A stretch of 64,000 nt of DNA from Acidobacteriaceae bacterium KBS 89 (GTDB taxonomy: Bacteria; Acidobacteriota; Terriglobia; Terriglobales; Acidobacteriaceae), in assembly GCA_000381605.1 (NCBI GenBank), contig KB906759.1:1-64000 (forward strand), in the 5' to 3' direction. Positions 25,321 through 32,527 of this stretch are shown here, in pieces (the stretch's first letter is position 1; every line of letters begins with the position of its first letter). A model generated the notes under the pieces. The model was not told where the DNA came from. It ran no database searches and was given only the letters and a program-made list of their open reading frames with translations. A program made the translations under genes and the position numbers.

Positions 25321-25338
25321 GCTTCCCTTCTGGTTGCG

Positions 25339-26325
25339 CTACTGGCCGCGCATGCGCGGATTGGCTACAGTGTAGGCGATGTCGGTGAGAAGATTCACTA
25401 CCACATAAGTTAGCCCGACTGCCAAGATGCAGCCTTGCACTAAAGCGTAGTCACGGTTAGAGATAGCCGACAATGTGAGCCGGCCGATGCCAGGCCAGCT
25501 GAAAATAGTCTCAGTTACGATGGCTCCGGCGAGCAGGCTGCCAAACTGGAGTCCGATGACGGTCAGGACGGGGATCAGGGCGTTGCGGAGGGCGTGGCGG
25601 TAGACCACAGTGCTTTCGGGCAGGCCTTTGGCGCGAGCGGTGCGGATGTAGTCCTGGTTCAGCTCTTCGAGCATGGCGGTGCGGACCATGCGGGTGAGGA
25701 TGGCTGCGAGACCGAGGCCGAGCGTGATAGCTGGGAGAACCAGATGGAGGAGGAAGCTGGTGGTACTGCCGGTGCCCGCTCCGGAGACTGGCAACCAGCC
25801 TAGCTGAATGGAGAAGATGAGGACGAGGATGGGGCCTAGGGCGAAGTTGGGAAAGGAGAGGCCGACGAGGGAGACGACCCCGAGGGTACGGTCCTGCCAG
25901 CGGTTGCGATGGAGGGCAGACCAGATGCCGGCGGGGATGGCAGTGGCGACGCCGATGAGAAGAGCCGCGATGGTGAGGGCGAGGGTGTAGGGATATCGCT
26001 GGAGGATGAGGTGAGTGACGGAGTCGTGGAGCCGGAGGGATTGGCCGAGGTCTCCGTGGAGGATGCCGTGCCAATAGCGGGTGTACTGCTGGGCGAGAGG
26101 TGCGTCGAGGCCGTAGGCGTGTCGGAGAGCGGAGATGTCGGAGGCTGTAGCGCCTTCGCCGAGCATCTGGACGATGGGGTCGCCGGGGACGAGGTGAATT
26201 AAGAGGAAGACGACGGAGACGACGACCCAGAGAACCGGAAGGGTGAGGAGGATGCGGCGTAGTGGCTTCCAGAGTTGGAGCCGTTGACGGCGAGGCGAAG
26301 CGGAGAGCTGCGGCGCTCCTGGCAA
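25339..26325 (-). CDS. DppB/OppB-type ABC transporter permease
   Basis: A 328-residue inner-membrane permease of the B type. The N-terminal segment (LLTLPVLWVVVSVVFLLIHLVPGDPIVQMLG) is the signature of this subunit, with AYGLDAPLAQQYTRYWHGILHGDLGQSL following. The EAA loop reads QDYIRTARAKGLPESTVVYRHALRNALIPVL, and the C-terminus has VTETIFSWPGIGRL. Transcribed on the minus strand it precedes the secreted protein gene at lower coordinates. No ATPase or binding protein adjoins it; its C-type partner could be the gene at 21724-22587. Confidence 0.9.
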   Translation of the reverse strand: MPGAPQLSASPRRQRLQLWKPLRRILLTLPVLWVVVSVVFLLIHLVPGDPIVQMLGEGATASDISALRHAYGLDAPLAQQYTRYWHGILHGDLGQSLRLHDSVTHLILQRYPYTLALTIAALLIGVATAIPAGIWSALHRNRWQDRTLGVVSLVGLSFPNFALGPILVLIFSIQLGWLPVSGAGTGSTTSFLLHLVLPAITLGLGLAAILTRMVRTAMLEELNQDYIRTARAKGLPESTVVYRHALRNALIPVLTVIGLQFGSLLAGAIVTETIFSWPGIGRLTLSAISNRDYALVQGCILAVGLTYVVVNLLTDIAYTVANPRMRGQ

Positions 26326-26350
26326 GATGCGGGGGTTCTTCCCGGTTGAC

Positions 26351-26384
26351 TCGCTTTGCTCACTCAGGGTCAGAATGACACCTT
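26351..26384. repeat. Short dispersed intergenic repeat (fragment)
   Basis: TCGCTTTGCTCACTCAGGGTCAGAATGACACC resembles the second half of the repeats at 24422-24573, with the GCTCAC arm and the CAGxATGACA end but without a complete hairpin. Confidence 0.4.
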
Positions 26385-26407
26385 CTCACTTACCAGTCTG
26401 AAGCTCT

Positions 26408-27805
26408 TCATTGGGTCGCTGCCGTGTTGTTGGATTCGTTGGCGGGAGTCTGCTGCGGTGCGGCGATGTCTTCTACGATGACGCGGCTGATGCGGTGGCC
26501 GGCCATCTCGGCGACACGATAACGGCGGCCTTCGTATTCCATGGTCTCGCCCACCGAGGGGATGTGACCGAGGTTTGCGAGGAGGAAGCCGGCGAGGGTT
26601 TCGACGCCAGCTTCGCGCGGGAACGTCCAGTGGAGCTGGTTGCCGAGGTCTCGGAGTGTGGTGCTGCCGTCGAGTGACATGGCTCCTGTGGTGCTGAGGA
26701 GCGGGGATTTGCTGATGTCGAACTCGTCATCGAGTTCACCGACGACCTGCTCGAGGATGTCTTCGGCGGTGACGAGGCCGACGGTGGAGCCGAACTCGTC
26801 GACGACGATGGCGATGTGGCGGCGCCGCTCCTGAAACTCCTGAAGGAGCTCGATGGCGAGCTTGGTCTCGGGGACGACGGTGATCTCATGCATGATCTGG
26901 CTGAGGTTGAGGCGGGATTGCCCCTGGCCGCCCATGGAGAGGGCGACGGTGCGGAAGTGCATGAGGCGGGAGACGTCTTTCGAATAGACGATGCCGATAA
27001 TGTGCTCGGGGCCGCTGGCGGGGTCGTAGACGGGGATGCGGGAGTGCTGCTCTTCGACGATGCGGGCGGAGGCTTGTTGAAGCGGCATGTCGGCGGGGAG
27101 AGAGAAGATGTTGCCGCGTGGGGTCATGATCTCGCGTACGGTGACGTGATTGAGTTCGATGGCGCGGTGGATGATCTCTTCCTGGAAGACGGGCAAGAGA
27201 CCCATACGGCGAGTGGCGGTGGCGATGAGTTTTAGTTCTTCCGGGGAGTGAACGGCGCCCTCGCCGCGTAATGGCGCGCGGAATAGTTTGAGGACTACGG
27301 ATGCAGAGGTGTTTAGAAGCTTCACAACCGGACGCGTGATGCGGATGAAGACGTCCATGGGACCGGCGACGGCGAGGGCGATGCGTTCGGCGCGCTGGAG
27401 GGCGAGGGATTTGGGGACGAGTTCGCCAAGGAGGACCTCGAAGTAGGTGATGAGCGAGAACGCGAGGACGACCGCGATGGTGTGCGCGTAGAGGACTGCG
27501 TGAGCGGGGAGACGGTGCAGCGAGCTTCCTGCGAAGTTGAGGATCATCTCGGCTATTGCGGGTTCGCCGATCCAGCCGAGGGCGAGGCCGGCGACGGTGA
27601 CACCGAGCTGGACGGCGGGGAGGAACTCGTCGATGGAGTGCTTGAGCTTGAGAGCGGTGCGGGCGCCGGGGCGGCCGAGAGCGATGAGTTGCTGGATGCG
27701 GGTCTCACGGACGCTGACGAGGGCGAACTCGGCAGCGACAAAGAAGCTGCTGGCCAGAATGAAGAAGGCCACCATGATTACGCGAAAAAGCATCCATTCG
27801 AGCAT
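26408..27805 (-). CDS. CorC/HlyC-type (CNNM) membrane protein with CBS domains
   Basis: A 465-residue protein. The N-terminal CNNM domain (about 1-190) has three to four membrane segments with SSFFVAAEFALVSVRETRIQQL and VTVAGLALGWIGEPAIAEM. Two CBS domains follow (about 210-335) with VREIMTPRGNIFSLP and HIAIVVDEFGSTVGLVTAEDILEQVVGEL, and a C-terminal CorC-HlyC domain. Family members are linked to magnesium or cobalt efflux and ion homeostasis; actual hemolysin activity is not expected. It is alone, divergent from the GH51 gene across a 90-bp gap. Confidence 0.9.
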   Translation of the reverse strand: MLEWMLFRVIMVAFFILASSFFVAAEFALVSVRETRIQQLIALGRPGARTALKLKHSIDEFLPAVQLGVTVAGLALGWIGEPAIAEMILNFAGSSLHRLPAHAVLYAHTIAVVLAFSLITYFEVLLGELVPKSLALQRAERIALAVAGPMDVFIRITRPVVKLLNTSASVVLKLFRAPLRGEGAVHSPEELKLIATATRRMGLLPVFQEEIIHRAIELNHVTVREIMTPRGNIFSLPADMPLQQASARIVEEQHSRIPVYDPASGPEHIIGIVYSKDVSRLMHFRTVALSMGGQGQSRLNLSQIMHEITVVPETKLAIELLQEFQERRRHIAIVVDEFGSTVGLVTAEDILEQVVGELDDEFDISKSPLLSTTGAMSLDGSTTLRDLGNQLHWTFPREAGVETLAGFLLANLGHIPSVGETMEYEGRRYRVAEMAGHRISRVIVEDIAAPQQTPANESNNTAATQ

Positions 27806-27895
27806 TCATGTCAGTGTAATGGGTGGGCGGGTGGAGAGCTCGTAGATGGCTTTCAGTGAAAGCGGTTTGACTGTCCTGAGGTATATTCTTGTCGC

Positions 27896-29512
27896 ATGAA
27901 TCGTTTGAATCGCCGGGATTTCCTGAGCACCAGCGCTTTTGCGTCGGCAGGTCTGATCGCTGGGATGCGCCCTGCGATTGCGGCGGACGCCGAGATCGAA
28001 ATTACAGTCCAGCCGGAAGGGCCGGAGATCAGCCCCCACCTGTACGGCCAATTCATCGAACATCTTGGTGGCGTGATCTATGACGGGGTGTGGGTTGGCC
28101 CGGATTCGAAGATTCCGAATATTGGTGGAATTCGACGGCAGTTCGTTGAGGACATGAAGCGCATTAGCGTGCCGAACTATCGGTGGCCCGGAGGATGTTT
28201 CGCAGACGGCTACCATTGGCGCGATGGAATTGGCAGTCCTGCAAAGCGCCCACGCACTTACAACTATTGGCAGGCAAGTATGCCGAAGGGGCTTTATGAG
28301 ACCGAGACGAACCAGTTCGGTCTACATGAGTTCATGCAGCTGTGCCGCCTGTGCGGAGCGGAACCTTATCTTGCGGCGAACATGGGGTCCGGCTCTCCGC
28401 AGGAGTTCCATGACTGGGTGTCGTATTGCAACGCTCCGGCGGGAACGGTTTCGCTTGCAGATGAACGGGTCGCAAACGGAGACTCGGCGCCGTTTGGCGT
28501 TCGCTGGTGGGGAGTCGGGAATGAGTCGTGGGGTTGCGGCGGAGATATGACACCGCAAGAGTACGCGATGTTATACCGGCGATTTGTGACACAGTTTCCG
28601 AGCTATGCGCCGAAGCCGTATTTGGTGGCGGTTGGACCGCGAGGCCATTCCAAGGATCTGGATTTGGGGTGGACTACTGGCTTCTTCGAGGCGATGCAGG
28701 GGCATAGGTCGCCGGTGGATGGTCTGTCGATGCACTACTACACCGATTTTCGACAGAGCCCGGAGAAGGTGGCGACCTTTGACGCGAGGGGCTGGTACGA
28801 CGTCATTCGCGAGGGTGCGCGGGTGGAGAATGTGATTGAACAGCACTGGGCGGCGATGGGCAAGTACGATGCGAAGCACCAGATCAAGCTGATTGTGGAC
28901 GAGTGGGGAGTGTGGTATCGGCCCGGGGAGGAGCTCTCGCCGACCTATCAGCTTAGTCAGCCGTTGACGCTGCGCGATGCGCTTCATACTTCGGTTACGC
29001 TGGACGTGTTCAACCGGCAGGCGGATAAGATTGCGATGGCCAACGTGGCTCAGACGATCAATTGCATTCATTCTCTGATGCTGGCTCAGGGCGACCGCTA
29101 TGCGCGGACTCCGCCGTATTATGTCTTCGAGATGTACCGCAGCCACATGGGCTCACGGTTGGCGTTGATGAATATTCGTTGCGACGAGCTGAAGGTCCCT
29201 TCGCGTGCCGCCGCAACAGCGACGATGCCTGGCTTGTCGGGTTCGGCGTCTACCAAGGCAGGGATGCTGCATGTGACGATCACCAACCCATCGCTGGAGT
29301 CGTCGGTTATGGCGCATGTGCGTTTGACGAGCGGCAGTGTTGTCGAAGGCCGCGGAACGATTCTTACCCATGCCGAGATGAACGCGCGTAACACGCTGGA
29401 GAATCCGAATGAGGTCCAGCTTGCCAGTTTGCCTGTTACAGTTCGCGGCAACAGGGTTGAGATTTCTTTGCCGCCCCGGGCTGTGGTGCTTCTTGAGCTG
29501 AAGATGAGTTAG
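27896..29512 (+). CDS. Alpha-L-arabinofuranosidase, GH51, with Tat-like signal
   Basis: A 538-residue enzyme releasing terminal arabinofuranose from arabinan or arabinoxylan. The N-terminus NRLNRRDFLSTSAFASAGLI is a twin-arginine signal. The catalytic domain starts with ISPHLYGQFIEHLGGVIYDG; the acid/base Glu is in VGNESWGCGG and the nucleophile Glu in VDEWGVWY, both intact. RWPGGCFADGYHWRDGIG is another family signature. The C-terminal beta domain ends at PPRAVVLLELKM. It precedes the GNAT gene by 20 bp. Most GH51 enzymes are cytoplasmic, so export is of note. Assignment is firm. Confidence 0.92.
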   Translation: MNRLNRRDFLSTSAFASAGLIAGMRPAIAADAEIEITVQPEGPEISPHLYGQFIEHLGGVIYDGVWVGPDSKIPNIGGIRRQFVEDMKRISVPNYRWPGGCFADGYHWRDGIGSPAKRPRTYNYWQASMPKGLYETETNQFGLHEFMQLCRLCGAEPYLAANMGSGSPQEFHDWVSYCNAPAGTVSLADERVANGDSAPFGVRWWGVGNESWGCGGDMTPQEYAMLYRRFVTQFPSYAPKPYLVAVGPRGHSKDLDLGWTTGFFEAMQGHRSPVDGLSMHYYTDFRQSPEKVATFDARGWYDVIREGARVENVIEQHWAAMGKYDAKHQIKLIVDEWGVWYRPGEELSPTYQLSQPLTLRDALHTSVTLDVFNRQADKIAMANVAQTINCIHSLMLAQGDRYARTPPYYVFEMYRSHMGSRLALMNIRCDELKVPSRAAATATMPGLSGSASTKAGMLHVTITNPSLESSVMAHVRLTSGSVVEGRGTILTHAEMNARNTLENPNEVQLASLPVTVRGNRVEISLPPRAVVLLELKMS

Positions 29513-29532
29513 AAGGGGCGCAATAATACGGT

Positions 29533-29994
29533 ATGAGTACCGCTAAAAAAAGGAACAGCTCAGCCGTGTCTATTCGGCGGCTCGTGGTGGATGATGCGGA
29601 GGCAGCCGCTGAGCTGAGCAGCCAACTCGGCTATCCCTGCTCGGCAGGGGATCTTCGCGAGCGTATTAAGGAGTTGTCGCGCACCGTCGATCGGGTAGCT
29701 TTCGCCGCAGTTGTCGACGGCCAGATGGTGGGCTGGATCGACGCCGCGATGGAAAGCCATCTGCAAGCACCCGCGAGTGTGGTCATCGGCGGGCTTGTCG
29801 TTCGCGAGGACATGCGTGGTCTGGGCGTCGGGAGACGTCTTTGTCTTGAGGTCGAGGAGTGGGCGCGGAGTAAATCCGTCCCGCTGGTTCGGGTTCGTTC
29901 GCAGATCAAGCGAGAGGATGCCCACCGTTTTTACCTTCGCGATGGTTACAGCAAGGTGAAGACTTCTTTTGTTTTTGAAAAGCCGGTGCTTTGA
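29533..29994 (+). CDS. GNAT-family N-acetyltransferase
   Basis: A 153-residue protein with the acetyl-CoA-binding signature IGGLVVREDMRGLGVGRRL (R/Q-x-x-G-x-G/A) at about 80-100, VSIRRLVVDDAEAAAELSSQLGY at the N-terminus and HRFYLRDGYSKVKTSFVF at the C-terminus. It begins 20 bp after the GH51 gene and is likely co-transcribed. The substrate cannot be predicted. Confidence 0.88.
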   Translation: MSTAKKRNSSAVSIRRLVVDDAEAAAELSSQLGYPCSAGDLRERIKELSRTVDRVAFAAVVDGQMVGWIDAAMESHLQAPASVVIGGLVVREDMRGLGVGRRLCLEVEEWARSKSVPLVRVRSQIKREDAHRFYLRDGYSKVKTSFVFEKPVL

Positions 29995-30001
29995 ATTGGC
30001 G

Positions 30002-30739
30002 TCAGGCGGGAAGCCGCTTCAGCAACGAGTTGGCGCTTCGGAACCAGGGACGCTCGCGGCGACGAAGATAACCTGGCATGTTCGGCTTTTTGTCGAGAAC
30101 CTTTTGCGCCCATTCGCGTGCTTCGGCGTTCCGTCCCTCGGATGCGAGGAGGTTCGCGAAGTTCAGGTACGTCTCCGAGGAGGTGGAGGCCGCCGTGACT
30201 CTGCGGAAGAGCGCCTCCGCTTTTTCCTTTTCGCCGGTCTGCGCGTAGGCGTGGGCGAGCAGACCGGCGGCGCGGTAGAAGTCGTGGTCGAAGTCCTGGG
30301 TAACGGTTCGCTCGAGATCGGGCAGGGCGCCTGCGGCATCGCCTAACAGGATGGCGCAGACACCGCGCTGGTAGAACGGGTCGATTGTGTTGGCGCGGGC
30401 GGCGATTGCATTGTTGAAGGCGGCTCGGGCCGGCTGGAGTTTGCCTTCATCCATGTAGAGGTCGCCAAGCTCTTCGTAGTTCCCAGGGGACGGGTTGTCG
30501 TGGAGGGTTGATTCGAGTTGGGAGATGCGTTTGCGGCGCGAAAAGCCTTTGAAGGAATGGCGTGCGAGTCCGATGTCGGGAAGCGCTTCTGCGAAGAGAT
30601 AGACGGCTGCGCCGATCGGGCCGAGAAACAGGATGATGTAGAGCCACCAGGTGTCCGGCCGGCGACGAATGAAGTGGACGATCGCCAGTCCCTGGAGTAT
30701 CAGGCCCCACGGGTATAAAAAGTGACTCAGAAATCCCAC
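30002..30739 (-). CDS. Membrane-anchored TPR protein
   Basis: A 245-residue protein. The N-terminal 60 residues hold two membrane segments resembling the N-terminal domain of cardiolipin-synthase/PLDc_N proteins (GLILQGLAIVHFIRRRPDTW and YIILFLGPIGAAVYLFAE). About four tetratricopeptide repeats follow (for example NYEELGDLYMDEGKLQPARAAF and RAAGLLAHAYAQTGEKEKAEALF), likely in the cytoplasm. It is convergent with the GNAT gene, 7 bp apart. A role in protein-protein interaction at the membrane is inferred. Confidence 0.8.
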   Translation of the reverse strand: MGFLSHFLYPWGLILQGLAIVHFIRRRPDTWWLYIILFLGPIGAAVYLFAEALPDIGLARHSFKGFSRRKRISQLESTLHDNPSPGNYEELGDLYMDEGKLQPARAAFNNAIAARANTIDPFYQRGVCAILLGDAAGALPDLERTVTQDFDHDFYRAAGLLAHAYAQTGEKEKAEALFRRVTAASTSSETYLNFANLLASEGRNAEAREWAQKVLDKKPNMPGYLRRRERPWFRSANSLLKRLPA

Positions 30740-30811
30740 GCCATGTTCGTCCCTATCGTCGGTAAAGATAGAAACATACCATATGGATCGTAAGGAATTT
30801 GTTTAGAGACT

Positions 30812-30874
30812 CTGTCCTGCCGGACGGGCCCGCTGCGCGTGGCGCGGCCACTTCGTGGCGGGTATACCCGGTCT
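30812..30874. repeat. Hairpin-rich GC element, probably a dispersed intergenic repeat
   Basis: Within 60 bases there are GCCAC-TTC-GTGGC (perfect, 30847-30859), a GGGTATACCC palindrome (30860-30869) and the GC-rich stretch CGGGCCCGCTGCGCGTGG. It lies in the 249-bp space between the TPR gene and the trxA terminator. I recall similar sequences as common intergenic elements of acidobacterial genomes, but this is not verified. Confidence 0.45.
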
Positions 30875-30942
30875 TGAAGGTTTCGTCTTCTTAGGCCGAC
30901 CGTTTGTCGGGAGCTTGATATATTCCCTGGCTCACAAACGAC

Positions 30943-30968
30943 GGCCCGGCGTTTGAATTCGCCGGGCC
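30943..30968 (-). terminator. Rho-independent-type terminator of trxA
   Basis: GGCCCGGCG and CGCCGGGCC (9 bp, perfect) around an 8-base loop, 20 bases downstream of the thioredoxin stop codon on the minus strand. The minus-strand tail GTCGTTTGTG is only moderately T-rich. Confidence 0.65.
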
Positions 30969-30988
30969 ATCGATGCGTAAGTCTTTGC

Positions 30989-31321
30989 TTATGCCAGAAC
31001 TTTGTTCACAGATTTATCGATGGTGTCCTTGGGGACGAAACCTACGATCTGGTCTGCTACCTTGCCGTCCTTGAAGATCAGGAGAGCAGGAATGCCGCGA
31101 ATGCCATAGCGCATCGGTGTGGCTGTGTTGGTGTCTACGTCCATCTTCATGACTTTAAGTTTGCCGTGATATTGGTTGGCAACCTCGTCAACGACCGGGG
31201 CGAGAGCGCGGCAGGGACCGCACCAAGCGGCCCAAAAATCTACAAGTACGGGCTCGGCCGACTGTAGAACATCTTTTTCAAAGTTGGAATCGTTTACTTC
31301 AGTGACGTGCTGACCTGCCAT
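30989..31321 (-). CDS. trxA: Thioredoxin
   Basis: A 110-residue thioredoxin with the active-site motif FWAAWCGPCRALAP near residue 32 and the cis-proline in GIRGIPALLIFKDGK. It reduces disulphides in cytoplasmic proteins and donates electrons to ribonucleotide and methionine sulfoxide reductases. GGAGGAAGTTAA lies before the ATG on the minus strand, giving a clear start. A perfect GC-rich hairpin terminates it. The upstream 297-bp gap separates it from thrB and holds another terminator, so it is probably transcribed alone. Confidence 0.97.
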   Translation of the reverse strand: MAGQHVTEVNDSNFEKDVLQSAEPVLVDFWAAWCGPCRALAPVVDEVANQYHGKLKVMKMDVDTNTATPMRYGIRGIPALLIFKDGKVADQIVGFVPKDTIDKSVNKVLA

Positions 31322-31443
31322 TTAACTTCCTCCAGATTGCTCTACACCTTGTACACCCATGCGGTGTGGCGCAGTCTACACAATAATAGATGCGCGAGTG
31401 AGTCCGGGGGTTCAGGAACGAAAGTTGTAGCTTAAAGAGCAAA

Positions 31444-31475
31444 CGCCCGGACCTCTATTGAAGAGGTCAACGGGC
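31444..31475 (-). terminator. Terminator hairpin downstream of thrB (or of a small RNA)
   Basis: Minus strand: CGCCCG-TT-GACCTCT, loop TCAAT, AGAGGTC-CGGGCG, then TTTGCTCTTTAA. The 13-bp stem has a 2-base bulge and the tail is T-rich. It lies 144 bases downstream of the thrB stop codon. Confidence 0.65.
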
Positions 31476-31550
31476 GGCGTAGCAGCCCTCCCCAGAACTG
31501 CCCACGAGTGATAAGGTACGAAGAAATGTTCATCTCGTAAAGGAATCTTA

Positions 31551-31588
31551 GGTAATCCGTGATAAGTTACCCAGTTACCATTTGGTAA
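31551..31588. promoter_or_regulatory. Cluster of GGTAA/TTACC inverted repeats
   Basis: GGTAA at 31551 and TTACC at 31567 form one dyad; TTACCA-TT-TGGTAA at 31575-31588 is a perfect 14-bp palindrome. Four copies of one pentamer in 38 bases suggest a binding site. No regulator can be named. The surrounding sequence is more A/T-rich than its neighbourhood. Confidence 0.4.
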
Positions 31589-31618
31589 TAAGTCATTATG
31601 ACACTGCAGTATAAGGCT

Positions 31619-32527
31619 TTATGTCTGATGCATCCCTGTAGAGATTGACGTGTGGATGATTTCAATTGAGGGGTCTTTTGCGGCTTGACGGATGATTGGA
31701 TCGATCGAGTCTACTTCGAGACTTTCCGTAATGAGCAATACTGACGGCCCTGCTCCGCTAAGGGCGGCTCCCAAAATGGCGGGGTTTTGGGTAAGAGGAA
31801 GCAGTAATTGCAGGAGGGGGCAGGCTTGCATGCGGTAAGGCTGATGAAGACGATCCTGCATGGCGGTGCGTAGGAGCTCGCTGCGACCCTGCGCAAACGC
31901 CGCCACAAGGAGAGCTGTGGCCTGGATGTTGGCAACTGCGTCTTCGCGGGAGTAGGTGGCTGGGAGGAGGGCGCGTGCTTTTTTTGTTGAAAGACTTGCT
32001 GAAGGAAGAGCAAGCACCAAGTTCCAGGTGAGGTTCTGGCCACATGTTGCTGTAACTAAACCATCTTTTGTGGTAGCCGATGCAGTCATTCCGCCGAGGT
32101 AACAAGCGGCTACGTTATCCGGGTGACCTTCACGGCGGCAGGCTTCTTCGAGGACTTGCTGAGACGTCCAGTTGAGCTGACCGAAGTGATTGGCGAGAAG
32201 AACGCCGGCAAGGAGAGCAGCGGCGCTGGAGCCACAGCCCATGCCGAGGGGGATCTCATTGTGGAGCTTCAGATGAAGTGCGGATGCGAGGACGCCGGCG
32301 TTGGCGAGTACGTCGATGTAGGTGGTGAGGATGAGGTTGTCTTCGAGGTTGGCGCAAAGGTCAGCATTCCGGCCGCTGGCGTCGATGTGGAAGACCCCGG
32401 CGGTGGTCGCGTCGATGGTGAGGTAGAGCGCCATGGCGAGGCCGAGTGCGTCAAAGCCCGGGCCTAGGTTTGCAGATGTTGCCGGAAGGCGGAGATGGAT
32501 GGGCTTGTTCTGACTCGGGGTGGTCAT
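31619..32527 (-). CDS. thrB: Homoserine kinase
   Basis: A 302-residue GHMP kinase that phosphorylates homoserine, the step before threonine synthase. The N-terminus LRLPATSANLGPGFDALGLAM and the ATP loop EIPLGMGCGSSAAALLAGVL (near residue 90) are diagnostic, with ACRREGHPDNVAACYLGG following and LGAALSGAGPSVLL near the C-terminus. Its start overlaps the end of thrC by 4 bases (ATGA), so the two are translationally coupled. No homoserine dehydrogenase gene adjoins it. Confidence 0.96.
   Translation of the reverse strand: MTTPSQNKPIHLRLPATSANLGPGFDALGLAMALYLTIDATTAGVFHIDASGRNADLCANLEDNLILTTYIDVLANAGVLASALHLKLHNEIPLGMGCGSSAAALLAGVLLANHFGQLNWTSQQVLEEACRREGHPDNVAACYLGGMTASATTKDGLVTATCGQNLTWNLVLALPSASLSTKKARALLPATYSREDAVANIQATALLVAAFAQGRSELLRTAMQDRLHQPYRMQACPLLQLLLPLTQNPAILGAALSGAGPSVLLITESLEVDSIDPIIRQAAKDPSIEIIHTSISTGMHQT

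Larger units (their letters stand above)
31322..31618. other. Regulatory region between thrB and trxA
   Basis: This region holds, from thrB towards trxA, a cluster of four GGTAA/TTACC pentamers (31551-31588), about 75 bases without recognised feature, and a strong hairpin with a T-rich tail (31444-31475). It then has to contain the trxA promoter. A small transcript ending at the hairpin is possible. No gene for a protein is credible. Confidence 0.45.
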
